Shown piece by piece: positions 35,012 through 43,721 of a stretch of DNA of 64,000 nt (its first letter is position 1; every line of letters starts with the position of its first letter). Under the pieces are notes generated by a model. The model had not been told where the DNA came from. It did no database searches and saw nothing but the letters and a program-made list of their open reading frames with translations. The position numbers and the translations under genes are program-made. The DNA is taken from NCBI RefSeq assembly GCF_016862315.1, contig NZ_BOMS01000014.1, positions 372,001 through 436,000 of the forward strand. The letters run 5' to 3'. This DNA is from Actinoplanes palleronii (lineage in GTDB: Bacteria; Actinomycetota; Actinomycetes; Mycobacteriales; Micromonosporaceae).

Positions 35012-35487
35012 CAGTCGATGGTATGCAGAGTGACGCGCTCCCCGGTAACCGGCGCGAGGCAGGACCTGGTGCTGCACGCGGCGTATCCGACGGTCACCTC
35101 GTACCTGTCGCTCCCGGTGGCCCGGACCGGAACGGTCAGCGTGACCGGCCCGTCCGGGTAGACCGGCAGGGTCAGGTCGATCCCGGTGACGTGCAGCTCG
35201 GTCACCTCGCGGTCGGCGGTGGCCGGGCCGACCGCGGTCAGGGCGGCGCCCGGCTGGGCCACGGTGGGAAAGCCGATGCCGTCGACGCCGTCGTCCGGCA
35301 TGTCCTTGCTGTAGAGGTGGTAGCCCTCGAGTGGGGTGAAGGTGGCGGTGAGCGTGCCGGCCCGGACGCTGAGGTCCACGGTCACCCCGCCGGCCTGGTG
35401 CCGCCCGGTCAGTTCGCCGGGCAGCGCCGGCTCGCCGCACGCGCCCAGCGCCAGCAGCAGCGGAACGATTCTGGCAACCCGCCTCAT
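35011..35487 (-). CDS. Lipoprotein with DsbD N-terminal (DsbD alpha-like) domain
   Basis: The 158-aa precursor has a lipobox signal (MRRVARIVPLLLALGAC, Cys17). An immunoglobulin-like domain follows, with LTATFTPLEGYHLYSKDMPD and GYAACSTRSCLAPV. The C-x4-C pair near the end corresponds to the active cysteines of the periplasmic alpha domain of DsbD, which passes electrons to extracytoplasmic thiol partners. It is downstream of a thioredoxin-like gene resembling the DsbD gamma domain. The membrane beta (CcdA-like) domain is not nearby. Confidence 0.82.
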   Translation of the reverse strand: MRRVARIVPLLLALGACGEPALPGELTGRHQAGGVTVDLSVRAGTLTATFTPLEGYHLYSKDMPDDGVDGIGFPTVAQPGAALTAVGPATADREVTELHVTGIDLTLPVYPDGPVTLTVPVRATGSDRYEVTVGYAACSTRSCLAPVTGERVTLHTID

Positions 35488-36031
35488 TCTGCGGCCGGGG
35501 CCCACTTGGTGAGGAACGCGCTGACCTCGGGGGCGGTCATCGACCGTGCGCTGGAGAAGGCGCCGTCGTTCGTCGCCACCCGGACCTTGCCGGCCGGGCT
35601 GAGCACGACGAGCGCCGGGATGCCGCTGGTGTTCAGGTCCACGCCCAGGTCCTGTGCCACCTCCAGGTTGCGGTCGAACTCGCCGACGTCGACGCTGACC
35701 ACCTCGAAACCTTCGGCCAGCTGAGCGCTGACCGCCGGGTCCTGGGTGAGCTCGGTGAGCACCCGGCAGTCCAGGCACCAGTCGGCGCCGAAGTCGATCA
35801 GCACGTGTTATGGCCGGATTTCTTCGCGGTGGCGAGGGCCCGCTTGATGTCGACCCCCGCATCGGCCTTCGGGCCGTAGTCGCCCAGAGCCACGACCGCC
35901 GCCGCGGGAACGGCGGATGCCGAGGTGGCCGGGGATACCGCCGGGGCCGGGGCGCCGGCCGGGGCCGCGCCCCCGTCGCAACCGGCCAGGGTCAGGACCG
36001 CGATCACGGCCGGGAACAGCACACGCCGCAT
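35484..36031 (-). pseudogene. Frameshifted thioredoxin-fold lipoprotein (DsbD gamma-like)
   Basis: Two pieces in different frames together make one lipoprotein thioredoxin. The upstream piece (36031 down to 35798) begins MRRVLFPAVIAVLTLAGC, a lipobox signal, followed by a linker and RALATAKKSGHN before an early stop. The downstream piece (35804 to 35484) continues LIDFGADWCLDCRVL with a DWC-x2-C active site like DsbD gamma. An extra AC dinucleotide at 35805-35806, duplicating its neighbour, explains the shift. Removing it gives a continuous protein of about 181 aa. It could be a real mutation or a sequencing error. Confidence 0.8.
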
Positions 36032-36185
36032 GGAAAGCCTCTAACCGATGATCTTGCGGCGGGGAGCCTAGCGGTCCGGTCCGGCGTTCGCTGCCCTCGT
36101 CAGCGGGGGAAACGGGGACCCGGTGTAATCGTGGCCACAATGTAAACAGTGGGGCTGGCGGGCACCGGTTCGGCAGGATGGGATC

Positions 36186-36217
36186 GGTAAGGTCGGATTC
36201 GCCGGCCAACGCTTACC
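36186..36217. promoter_or_regulatory. Inverted repeat GGTAAG/CTTACC upstream of the ABC exporter
   Basis: GGTAAG (36186-36191) and CTTACC (36212-36217) face each other across 20 nt, ending 15 nt before the exporter start. It is a weak candidate operator. Confidence 0.3.
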
Positions 36218-36232
36218 AGTCAGGTAGGGATT

Positions 36233-38008
36233 TTGAGCAGCGGAGCCAGCCGCGACGTGCTGGGACGGGGTCTGCGGGTGCTCGGCCACGCGATCCGCAC
36301 GGAGCCACGACTCTTCATCGTCGGTGCGATCGGCAGCAGCCTGTTCGGGCTGCTGATCATTGCGAACTCGTACGTCGTGGGCTGGGTGATCGGCCACGTG
36401 GTGGTCCCGTCGTTCGCCTCGCACCAGGTGGACACGGGCCGGCTCTGGCTGGTCGCGGCGATCTTCCTGGGGATCAGCGGCCTGCGCGTCGCCAGCATTT
36501 TCGGCCGGCGTCTCGGCGCCGGTTTCATGCAGTTCCGGCTCCAGGCGCGGTATCGGCGCGCGGTCACCGGCCGTTACCTGTCGCTGCCGCCGGCCTGGCA
36601 CCAGCGGCACGCCACCGGCACGCTGCTCTCCAACGCGAACTCGGACGTGGAGGCGGCCTGGGGGCCGATCGCCCCGCTGCCGTTCGCGGTCGGCACCATC
36701 GTGATGCTGATCGCCGCGATGATCTCGCTGTTCCTGACCGACTGGGTGCTCGCGCTGGTCGGCGCGACGCTGTTCCCGGCGCTGTTCGGGCTCAACCTGG
36801 TCTATTCGCGGCGGATGTCGCCGCGGCAGATCCGGGCCCAGCAGATGCGCGGCAAGGTCAGCGCGGTCGCGCACGAGAGCTTCGACGGCGCGCTGGTGGT
36901 CAAGACGATGGGCCGGGAGGCCGACGAGTCCCGCCGGTTCGGCGTCTTCGTCGACGAGCTGCGCGACTCGCTGATCGCGGTCGGCCGGCTGCGTGGCCTG
37001 TTCGACCCGCTGATGGACAGCCTGCCCAGCCTCGGCACCCTCGCGGTGCTGCTGCTCGGCGCGTGGCGGCTGCGGTCCGGCGCGATCGGGGTGGCCGACG
37101 TGGTCAGCGTCGCGTTCCTGTTCACCGTGCTGGCGTTCCCGGTCCGCGCGATCGGCTGGGTGGTCGGCGAGCTGCCGCGCAGCGTCGCCGGGTGGGACCG
37201 GGTGCGGGCGGTGCTCGACGCCGAGGGCGATCTCGCCTACGGCGACGGTTCGCTGCCCGGTGCGGGTCCGGCCGAGTTGCGGTTCGATCAAGTGCGTTTT
37301 TCGTACGGCGAGGGGCCGCAGATCCTGCACGACGTCAGCTTCACGGTGCCCTCCGGGCGGACCGTGGCGCTGGTCGGCGCGACCGGTTCGGGCAAGTCGA
37401 CGATCGCCTCGCTGGCGGTGCGGCTGGTCGACCCGGAGTCCGGCTCGATCGGGATCGACGGGGTGAAGCTGCCCGACCTGGCGCTCTCCGCCCTGGCCGG
37501 CGCGGCCGCCCTGGTACCGCAGGTGCCGTTCGTGTTCGACGACACGGTCCGCGGCAACATCGCGCTGGACCGGCCCGGTGTCGACGACGAAGCGGTCCGG
37601 GACGCGCTGGCCCTGGCGCAGGCCGACCGGTTCGTGGCCGGGCTGCCGGACGGGCTGGACACCGCGGTCGGCGAGCGCGGCACCTCGCTCTCCGGCGGGC
37701 AGCGGCAGCGGCTCACGCTGGCCCGGGCACTGGCCGGCAAGCCCCGGCTGCTGGTGCTCGACGACGCCACCAGCGCTGTCGACCCGCGGGTGGAGGCGGC
37801 CATCCTCGGCGCGCTGCGAGCCTCCGACGCGCGCGCGTCGGTGCTGGTGGTGGCGTACCGGCGTGCCACCATCGCACTCGCCGACCAGGTGGTCTACCTG
37901 GAACGCGGGCGGGTGGTGGCGACCGGCACGCACGCCGAGTTGATGACGTTCCACGCGGGCTATCAGGACCTGGTCACGGCGTACGAGAAAGCGGAGCACC
38001 AAGAGTGA
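36233..38008 (+). CDS. ABC exporter half-transporter, degenerate-site subunit
   Basis: This 591-aa type IV ABC exporter has an N-terminal six-helix membrane domain (about residues 20-315) and a C-terminal ATPase. Seen are Walker A VGATGSGKST, a consensus signature SLSGGQRQR and Walker B LLVLDDATSAVDP, with Asp511 in place of the catalytic Glu. Tyr542 (VAYRRAT) replaces the switch His. It pairs with the next gene as a heterodimer. TTG 36233 sits close behind TAGGGA. GTG 36257 is an alternative start, so the N-terminus is uncertain. The substrate is unknown. Confidence 0.9.
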   Translation: MSSGASRDVLGRGLRVLGHAIRTEPRLFIVGAIGSSLFGLLIIANSYVVGWVIGHVVVPSFASHQVDTGRLWLVAAIFLGISGLRVASIFGRRLGAGFMQFRLQARYRRAVTGRYLSLPPAWHQRHATGTLLSNANSDVEAAWGPIAPLPFAVGTIVMLIAAMISLFLTDWVLALVGATLFPALFGLNLVYSRRMSPRQIRAQQMRGKVSAVAHESFDGALVVKTMGREADESRRFGVFVDELRDSLIAVGRLRGLFDPLMDSLPSLGTLAVLLLGAWRLRSGAIGVADVVSVAFLFTVLAFPVRAIGWVVGELPRSVAGWDRVRAVLDAEGDLAYGDGSLPGAGPAELRFDQVRFSYGEGPQILHDVSFTVPSGRTVALVGATGSGKSTIASLAVRLVDPESGSIGIDGVKLPDLALSALAGAAALVPQVPFVFDDTVRGNIALDRPGVDDEAVRDALALAQADRFVAGLPDGLDTAVGERGTSLSGGQRQRLTLARALAGKPRLLVLDDATSAVDPRVEAAILGALRASDARASVLVVAYRRATIALADQVVYLERGRVVATGTHAELMTFHAGYQDLVTAYEKAEHQE

Positions 38009-39768
38009 GCGGCGAAGGAACCCTGGCCACCGTCAAGCGTGGCCTGGCCTTGTCGCCGGAGCTGCGGACCGGTCTGGGCGGCACGATCGTCCTGGCGGTG
38101 CTGCAGATGGCCGGCCGGGTGGCCGTGCCGATCGCCGTGCAGCAGGGCATCGACCACGGCATCCGCGCGCCGGGCGGCCCGGACCTCGGCGTGGTGGTCC
38201 GGATCGTCGCGATCACCCTTGGCGCGCTGATGATCTCCACGCTCTGCGGGTACCTGATGACCCGCCGGCTGTTCACGGTCAGTGAGACCGCGCTGAGCGG
38301 GCTGCGGCAGCGGACGTTCCGGCACATCCACGACCTGTCCATGCTGCACCAGCAGTCCGAGCGGCGCGGCTCGATGGTGTCCCGGGTGACCAGCGACGTC
38401 GACCAGATCTCCCAGTTCCTGCAGACCGGCGGGGTGCAGCTGCTGCTCGCCACCGGACAGCTGCTGGTCTCGGCCGTGGTGATGTTCGTCTACTCCTGGC
38501 AGCTCGCCCTCGTGGTGCTGCTCGCGTTCGGCCCGGCGGTCGGTGTGATCCGGCTGTTCCAGAAGCGGCTGGCCGAGGTCTACCGCGCGGTCCGCGAGCG
38601 CACCGGCGTGATGCTCGGCGCGGTCGCCGAGAGCGTCGTCGGCGCCACGGTGATCCGGTCGTACGGGGTGGCCGGCCGCACCCAGGCCCGGCTGGACTCC
38701 TCGATCGAGGATCTCCGGGTGGCCCAGCAGCGGGCCATGCGGACCAGCGTGACCAGCTTCTCCAGCGGCGAGATCGGCGCCGGCCTGGCGCTGGCCGGCG
38801 TGGTCGTGGTCGGTGTCTGGCTGGGCGCCGACGGCGCGCTCACCGTCGGGCAGCTGACCGCGTTCCTGTTCCTGGTCACGCTGTTCATCCAACCGGTGCA
38901 GATCGCCACCGACATGCTGAACGAGGCGCAGAACGCGGTGGCCGGCTGGCGCCGGATCCTGGACGTGCTGGACGTCGAGCCGGACGTGGCCGACCCCGAC
39001 GACCAGGGGGTGGAGCTGCCGGTCGGCCCGCTCTCGGTGCGCTTCGCCGACGTGTCGTTCCGCTATCCGGGCGGCCCGATCGTGCTGTCCGGCGTGGATC
39101 TGACCCTCGACGCCCGGCGCAAGTACGCGGTGGTCGGGGAGACCGGCAGTGGCAAGACCACGTTCGCCAAGCTGCTCACCCGGCTGATGGACCCGGCGCA
39201 GGGCGAGGTGCTGCTCTCCGGGACGCCGCTGACCTCGGTGCGCTTCGCGTCGCTGCGGTCGCGGGTGGTGATGGTGCCGCAGGACGGTTTCCTCTTCGAC
39301 GCCACGGTGGCGGAGAACATCCGCTTCGCCGAGCCGTCGCTCACCGGCGAGCAGTTGCGCGCGGCCTTCGTCGAGCTGGGGCTCGTCGACTGGCTGGACG
39401 GGCTGCCGCAGGGTCTGGAGACCGAGGTCGGCGAGCGCGGGGAGGCGCTCAGCGTGGGGGAGCGGCAGCTGGTGGCGCTGGTCCGGGCGTACGTCGCCGA
39501 CCCGGATCTGCTGGTGCTGGACGAGGCGACCAGCGCTGTCGACCCGGCCACCGAGGTACGCCTGCAGCACGCCCTGGACCTGGTCACCCGCGGCCGGACC
39601 ACGGTGGCGATCGCGCACCGGCTGTCCACCGCGCAGTCCGCGGACGAGGTGATCGTGGTGGACGCGGGCCGCGTCGTGCAACGCGGCCCGCACGCCCGTC
39701 TCGTCGCCGAGGAAGGTTCGATCTACGCCAAGCTCTACGCCAGCTGGTTGGAACAGACACGGAGCTAG
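38005..39768 (+). CDS. ABC exporter half-transporter, catalytic-site subunit
   Basis: This 587-aa partner of the upstream gene has six membrane helices (about residues 20-310) and an ATPase domain. Walker A VGETGSGKTT, Walker B LLVLDEATSAVDP (catalytic Glu507) and switch His538 (IAHRLST) are consensus, but the signature reads LSVGERQL rather than LSGGQ. With the partner's LSGGQ this gives one working ATP site and one degenerate site, as in TmrAB or BmrCD. GTG 38005 overlaps the upstream stop (GTGA). The upstream continuation of this frame is inside the first exporter gene and is not used. Confidence 0.92.
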   Translation: MSGEGTLATVKRGLALSPELRTGLGGTIVLAVLQMAGRVAVPIAVQQGIDHGIRAPGGPDLGVVVRIVAITLGALMISTLCGYLMTRRLFTVSETALSGLRQRTFRHIHDLSMLHQQSERRGSMVSRVTSDVDQISQFLQTGGVQLLLATGQLLVSAVVMFVYSWQLALVVLLAFGPAVGVIRLFQKRLAEVYRAVRERTGVMLGAVAESVVGATVIRSYGVAGRTQARLDSSIEDLRVAQQRAMRTSVTSFSSGEIGAGLALAGVVVVGVWLGADGALTVGQLTAFLFLVTLFIQPVQIATDMLNEAQNAVAGWRRILDVLDVEPDVADPDDQGVELPVGPLSVRFADVSFRYPGGPIVLSGVDLTLDARRKYAVVGETGSGKTTFAKLLTRLMDPAQGEVLLSGTPLTSVRFASLRSRVVMVPQDGFLFDATVAENIRFAEPSLTGEQLRAAFVELGLVDWLDGLPQGLETEVGERGEALSVGERQLVALVRAYVADPDLLVLDEATSAVDPATEVRLQHALDLVTRGRTTVAIAHRLSTAQSADEVIVVDAGRVVQRGPHARLVAEEGSIYAKLYASWLEQTRS

Positions 39769-39790
39769 CACGGCTTCGCTGCGCTCCGCG

Positions 39791-39892
39791 GAAGATCGCC
39801 TGTTAACCGGTGAGATGGCAGGCGGTCTTCCGCCACCCGCAAACCCCGCGGGCGTCGGAAAACCGCGTGCCATCTCACCGGCGGCGATCTTC
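39791..39892. repeat. 102-nt imperfect palindrome between the ABC exporter and rpsD
   Basis: The arms pair in three blocks: 39791-39800 with 39883-39892 (10 bp perfect), 39807-39820 with 39868-39881 (14 bp perfect), and 39822-39840 with 39848-39866 (16 of 19), around the loop AAACCCC. It lies between convergent genes and would act as a terminator from either side. Its length exceeds an ordinary terminator, so a mobile palindromic repeat is possible. Confidence 0.8.
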
Positions 39893-39920
39893 GGGGTCGA
39901 ACAGCCCCTGGAGCACGGGG

Positions 39921-40529
39921 TTATCGGGCGTAGTACTCCACGACCAGCTGCTCGTCGCAGAGGACCGGGACCTCGGTGCGCAGCGGCACCCGGATCACCG
40001 TGGTGCGCAAGTCCTCCAGCACCGTGGAGAGGTACGGCGCGGTCGGTCCGTCCAGGTGCGCGCCGGTCGCCGCGATCTGGAACGGCGGCTTCTGCCGGCT
40101 CGACTCACGGACCTCGATGACCTGACCCGGCTTGAGCTTGTAGCCCGGCCGGTCGACCTTCTTGCCGTCCACGGTGAAGTGACCGTGCACGACGAGCTGA
40201 CGGGCCTGGTAGATCGTCCGGGCCAGACCGGCCCGGGCCACCGTCGCGTCCAGACGACGCTCGAGCAGCGTGACCATGGCCTCGCCGGTCTTGCCCTCGG
40301 CCTTGTGGGCGGCGTCGTACGCGGCCCGCATCTGGACCTCGCTGATGTTGTACTGGTGCCGCAGGCGCTGCTTCTCCAGCAGACGGACCTGGTAGTCCGA
40401 GCTCTTGCGCCGGCCACGGCCGTGCACGCCCGGCGGGAACGGCCGCCGCTCGAAGTACTTCACACATTTACGGGTGAGAGGGATGCCGAGCGCCCGAGAG
40501 AGCTTGGCTTTGGGTCGAGAGTTGTTCAC
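39921..40529 (-). CDS. rpsD: Ribosomal protein S4 (RpsD), stand-alone gene
   Basis: S4 is a primary 16S rRNA-binding protein of the 30S subunit. The 202-aa product starts [20 protein letters not shown], like the Streptomyces S4. The S4 RNA-binding domain ([20 protein letters not shown], then [20 protein letters not shown]) and the end [10 protein letters not shown] are intact. It lacks the N-terminal zinc cysteine cluster. AGGAG lies 7 nt before GTG 40529. It is not in the rpsM-rpsK-rpoA operon context and may be the sole copy or a paralogue. A near-perfect palindrome lies 5 nt upstream of its ribosome binding site. Confidence 0.95.
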   Translation of the reverse strand: MNNSRPKAKLSRALGIPLTRKCVKYFERRPFPPGVHGRGRRKSSDYQVRLLEKQRLRHQYNISEVQMRAAYDAAHKAEGKTGEAMVTLLERRLDATVARAGLARTIYQARQLVVHGHFTVDGKKVDRPGYKLKPGQVIEVRESSRQKPPFQIAATGAHLDGPTAPYLSTVLEDLRTTVIRVPLRTEVPVLCDEQLVVEYYAR

Positions 40530-40546
40530 GCCGGATCTCCTGTTAC

Positions 40547-40579
40547 GGTTAGCCTTGCCTAACTTAGGTAAGCCTAACC
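40547..40579. promoter_or_regulatory. 33-bp palindrome resembling a DtxR/IdeR iron box, shared by rpsD and the DUF2470 gene
   Basis: The two 16-nt arms around C40563 pair at 14 of 16 positions. Within it, TTAGGTAAGCCTAACC (40564-40579) fits the IdeR/DmdR consensus TTAGGTTAGGCTAACCTAA at 14 of 19 positions when extended to 40582. CCTAACTTAGG (40558-40568) is a perfect inner palindrome. Two overlapping dimer sites are plausible. The palindrome is between the ribosome binding sites of two divergent genes. Confidence 0.65.
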
Positions 40580-40599
40580 GGTGCCCGGAGGTGCTCGTC

Positions 40600-41325
40600 A
40601 TGCAACCCAGTCCCGCCGAGATCGGACGTACCCTCGCCGCCGGTCACCTGCCCGCAGTCGCCCACATCGCCTGCCACCCCGGACCGCTTCCGATCAGGCA
40701 TGTGACCGACGCGCAGGGCCGCCCGCTGCTGCTCGTGCCGTCCGACGGAACGCTGTCCACCGCGCTGCGGCCGCAGCCCGGCAACGACGACGCCGCGCTG
40801 GTCCTGGACATCCGGGACGTGCCGCCGATGGCCTCGTCGCCGTCGATCGGCCGGGTCTGGGTCTCCGGGTGGGCGGCCAAGCTCACCGGCGAACAGGCGC
40901 GGACCGCCGCGCTGGACTACGCCGACACCGACGCCTGCGGTGACCTGCTGGACATCGGGGGGAGCCAGTCGCTCTACCGGATGGACGTGGCCGAGGTGCG
41001 CTTCGAGCGCAACGAGAAGCTGGTCGAGATCGACCCGGACGACTACGCCGAGGCCTCGCCGGACCCGCTGCGCGCGGTGGAGTTCGACCTGATCGCCGAC
41101 CTGGCCGACCACCACGTGTCCGAGATGAGCGACTACGTGCGCCGCCAGCTCGGCCCGGCCGCGAAGCCCGGCGACGACCCGCGGGTGGTGCGCCTGGACC
41201 GGTACGGCTTCGTGGTCCGGATGGGTTCCCGCAGCGCCCGGCTGGCCTTCCCGCGCCCGGTCACCGACCGCCACGACCTGGCCCACCTGCTGCATCCGAT
41301 CCTCTGCCACCGGTGCGCGGCTTGA
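40600..41325 (+). CDS. DUF2470 domain protein (HugZ-like split-barrel family)
   Basis: The 241-aa protein resembles the actinobacterial DUF2470 group related to the HugZ-type heme-utilisation/FMN-binding split barrel. Seen are [20 protein letters not shown], the central [18 protein letters not shown] block, and the C-terminal helical/beta DUF2470 domain with [20 protein letters not shown] and [20 protein letters not shown]. Enzyme activity is not evident. GGAGG lies 8 nt before ATG 40600. The iron-box-like palindrome immediately upstream suggests control by iron, which fits a heme- or iron-linked role. Confidence 0.82.
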   Translation: MQPSPAEIGRTLAAGHLPAVAHIACHPGPLPIRHVTDAQGRPLLLVPSDGTLSTALRPQPGNDDAALVLDIRDVPPMASSPSIGRVWVSGWAAKLTGEQARTAALDYADTDACGDLLDIGGSQSLYRMDVAEVRFERNEKLVEIDPDDYAEASPDPLRAVEFDLIADLADHHVSEMSDYVRRQLGPAAKPGDDPRVVRLDRYGFVVRMGSRSARLAFPRPVTDRHDLAHLLHPILCHRCAA

Positions 41326-41427
41326 CGGTCTGAAGAGTCTCGGGATCCCAGCGCCCCCTTCTGCCGCCGTCGGGTGGTGGGATCCCGTTCGCCCTGCTCG
41401 CCGGTGCCGCGGTGAGCGGGGTAGCAA

Positions 41428-41467
41428 AAAAGATGGGCGGCCCCGTGCCGGGGGCCGCCCATCTTTT
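41428..41467. terminator. Strong bidirectional terminator
   Basis: A perfect 17-bp stem (41428-41444 with 41451-41467) with loop GTGCCG has an A-tract on the left (41426-41431) and a T-tract on the right (41464-41467). It can therefore stop transcription of both convergent genes, the DUF2470 gene and the Pro/Gly-rich protein gene. Confidence 0.92.
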
Positions 41468-41503
41468 GCGTCTCACCTAATGGTCAGTTCACTGCGCGAA
41501 TCC

Positions 41504-43498
41504 CTAGAGCGAGAGAATCCGGTCCAGGAACTCGCGGTAGCCGCGCATCGCCATCCGCATGCTCTCGGTGTCCGGCGTGCCGGTGCCGCGCAGCGGGTCC
41601 AGGTCGTCCCGCTCGGCCAGCAGGACCTCGGTCAGCTCGTTCACCGCGTCGGTGAGCAGGTCGTGCGCCCGGGTCAGCGCGGTCACCGGGTCGTCGACGA
41701 ACTCCGCCTTGACCTCGTGCCAGGCGGCCCGGAAGTGCCGGGCGGCGTCCTCGTCCCAGACCGTGGCCCGGATGATCGTCCCTTCCTCGCCGGACGGGGC
41801 CGACAGGTTGGTGATCTCCGACTCGTCCTCGTCACGGGCGGCGCGGCGGCCCGGGCGGCGGACCGGCTCGGCGTCCTCCAGGCTGGCCGAGCGGCGCGCG
41901 GACGGACGCAGGTCCTCGTCCGGCAGGCCGCGGCCGGCGAGGTTGCCCACCGACACACCGGTCAGACCGGACTCCGGGTACGGCTGGAAGTCGAGCGGCG
42001 GCGGCGTGACCGAACCCGTCTGCGGCGCGGTCGGCCCGGCCGGGGTGACCGAGGCGACCCCGTACGTCTCGCCGGAACGGCCCAGGCTGTACCCGGTGGT
42101 GGCCGGCGAGCCGAAGGCGAACCCGGTGTCCGGGGCGGCCGGCAGGTCGATCGGCGCGCGGGTGGCCGGGATCTGCGGGACGGGCAGCGGCGGCATCGCC
42201 GGGAACTGCAGGTCCGGCATCGGCACCGAGGCGGAACCGGTGGCCGGTCCGGAGGTCGGCGCCGGAGCCGGGGCGGGGGAGACCGGAGCGGCCGAGGCGG
42301 CCGGGTCGGCGGGCACGGCCGGGAGTGACTGCTCCGGGGCCTGCTCGGGCAGACCGGAGACCGGCTCCAGGCTGACCGCCGGGTGGTCAGGGGTGAAGTC
42401 GGTGGGCAGGTACGGCGCCGGGGCGTACCCCGGCGAGACCGGCGCACCGGAGACCGAACCGACCGGTCCACCCGAGGTGGGCGGCTGCATCTGCACCGGC
42501 ACCGAGGCCCAGCCCGAGGCCGGGCGGTTCTCCAGTGCCGGGTCGGGTGCCTCGCCGAGCGGACCGTCCACCACGGGCGTCCCGTCCGGGCCCGGCGATT
42601 CGCCGGCCTGCGCGTACCCGGGGGCTCCTGCCCGTCCGTTCATGTCTTCACGTCCGTTCTCGTCGCGTGGTTCCGCCTCATCGGCGGCGTCCTGGCCGGC
42701 CTCCGGCGACGCGTCGTCCGCCGGTTCGTCCGCCGGCTTCGCACCGGTGGACTCCTCGTCGGCCGATTGCCCGGCGACTTGAGCGTCGCCGGTCCCGGCG
42801 ATCTCGGTCTCCTCCGCGGCCGATGGTTCCGCTTCGGCGGCGTGTCCGTTGACGCCCGGTTGCGGGCCCGGTTCGGCCCGCCCCCCGAAGAGGAATCGCC
42901 CGCTGCCGCCGAGCCGGAATCCCCCGAAAGAGTTGTCCCGGCCCGGTGTTTCGGTCTCGGGCCCCTGGGACTCTACGTCCTGTCCGGCCTGCGGTTCCTG
43001 GTCCGAAGGGACCGAGTGATCAGAATCGCCGTGCCGGGACCGCCCGGCCGGGCGGGGGCCGGCGCCGTCGCCGCGGGACGGGCCGGGGACGCGTCCGGCG
43101 GCACGATTCAACCCGAACGGGTCACTCGGCGGCAGATCGCCCGGGTCGCCGTGGAAGCCGTTGGAGCCGGCCGGTCCGCCCGGGCCCTGTGCCGAGGCCC
43201 GCGGCGTGAACGGCGGGGCCGAGCGCGGGCCGAATGCCATCGACGAGCCGGTCAGCAGGTCAGCGGGCAGCGACGGGAGGGCGAACTCCAGGGGATCGCC
43301 GGCCCGGCGGGAGCCGAGCGACACCATCTCCGGCTCGGGCAGGGCCGCCGGTTCCCGCGCCGGATCCTCCGCGGCGGGCAGATAGGCGGAAGGCAAGTAG
43401 CTCGCATCCGGATCCGCATCCGAATCCGCACGAACCTGCCAAAAACGGGCGAGTCCGGGCGCGGGCCGGGCGTTGTCGGGGCTGGACGTCGGCTCCAT
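41504..43498 (-). CDS. Large disordered Pro/Gly-rich protein with conserved C-terminal domain
   Basis: I do not recognise a named family. The 664-aa product is mostly low-complexity Pro/Gly/Ala/Glu-rich sequence without membrane segments or signal peptide. The last 110 residues look folded and conserved (GTIIRATVWDEDAARHFRAA, then WHEVKAEFVDDPVTALTRAH and MRMAMRGYREFLDRIL), a helical domain. ATG 43498 is preceded by GGGAG. Upstream extension of this frame would run antisense through hisI and is rejected. The disordered N-terminal part suggests a scaffold or regulator, but this is speculation. Confidence 0.72.
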   Translation of the reverse strand: MEPTSSPDNARPAPGLARFWQVRADSDADPDASYLPSAYLPAAEDPAREPAALPEPEMVSLGSRRAGDPLEFALPSLPADLLTGSSMAFGPRSAPPFTPRASAQGPGGPAGSNGFHGDPGDLPPSDPFGLNRAAGRVPGPSRGDGAGPRPAGRSRHGDSDHSVPSDQEPQAGQDVESQGPETETPGRDNSFGGFRLGGSGRFLFGGRAEPGPQPGVNGHAAEAEPSAAEETEIAGTGDAQVAGQSADEESTGAKPADEPADDASPEAGQDAADEAEPRDENGREDMNGRAGAPGYAQAGESPGPDGTPVVDGPLGEAPDPALENRPASGWASVPVQMQPPTSGGPVGSVSGAPVSPGYAPAPYLPTDFTPDHPAVSLEPVSGLPEQAPEQSLPAVPADPAASAAPVSPAPAPAPTSGPATGSASVPMPDLQFPAMPPLPVPQIPATRAPIDLPAAPDTGFAFGSPATTGYSLGRSGETYGVASVTPAGPTAPQTGSVTPPPLDFQPYPESGLTGVSVGNLAGRGLPDEDLRPSARRSASLEDAEPVRRPGRRAARDEDESEITNLSAPSGEEGTIIRATVWDEDAARHFRAAWHEVKAEFVDDPVTALTRAHDLLTDAVNELTEVLLAERDDLDPLRGTGTPDTESMRMAMRGYREFLDRILSL

Positions 43499-43721
43499 CG
43501 GTAAACCACTCCCGTCGCGAGGCGCGCCCACCGGGGCTGCCTGGAGCTGCGCAGACACATCGGCGGCGGGCGCCGGGCATCTCAGGCTGGTACGGCGCCC
43601 CGCCGACGGTACCGTCCCGATCGGCCGGGCACATCCCCTGTGACCGGATCGTGGGGCTTCCTGCGCGAAGCCCGGCGACGCCCCCGCAAATGTTCCGCAA
43701 CGATGGGAGAGAATCGGACTC

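Noticed and set aside
36178..38004. Upstream extension of the second exporter gene's frame through the first
   Set aside because: It is out of frame with the well-supported first subunit. GTG 38005, overlapping the stop, is the natural start.
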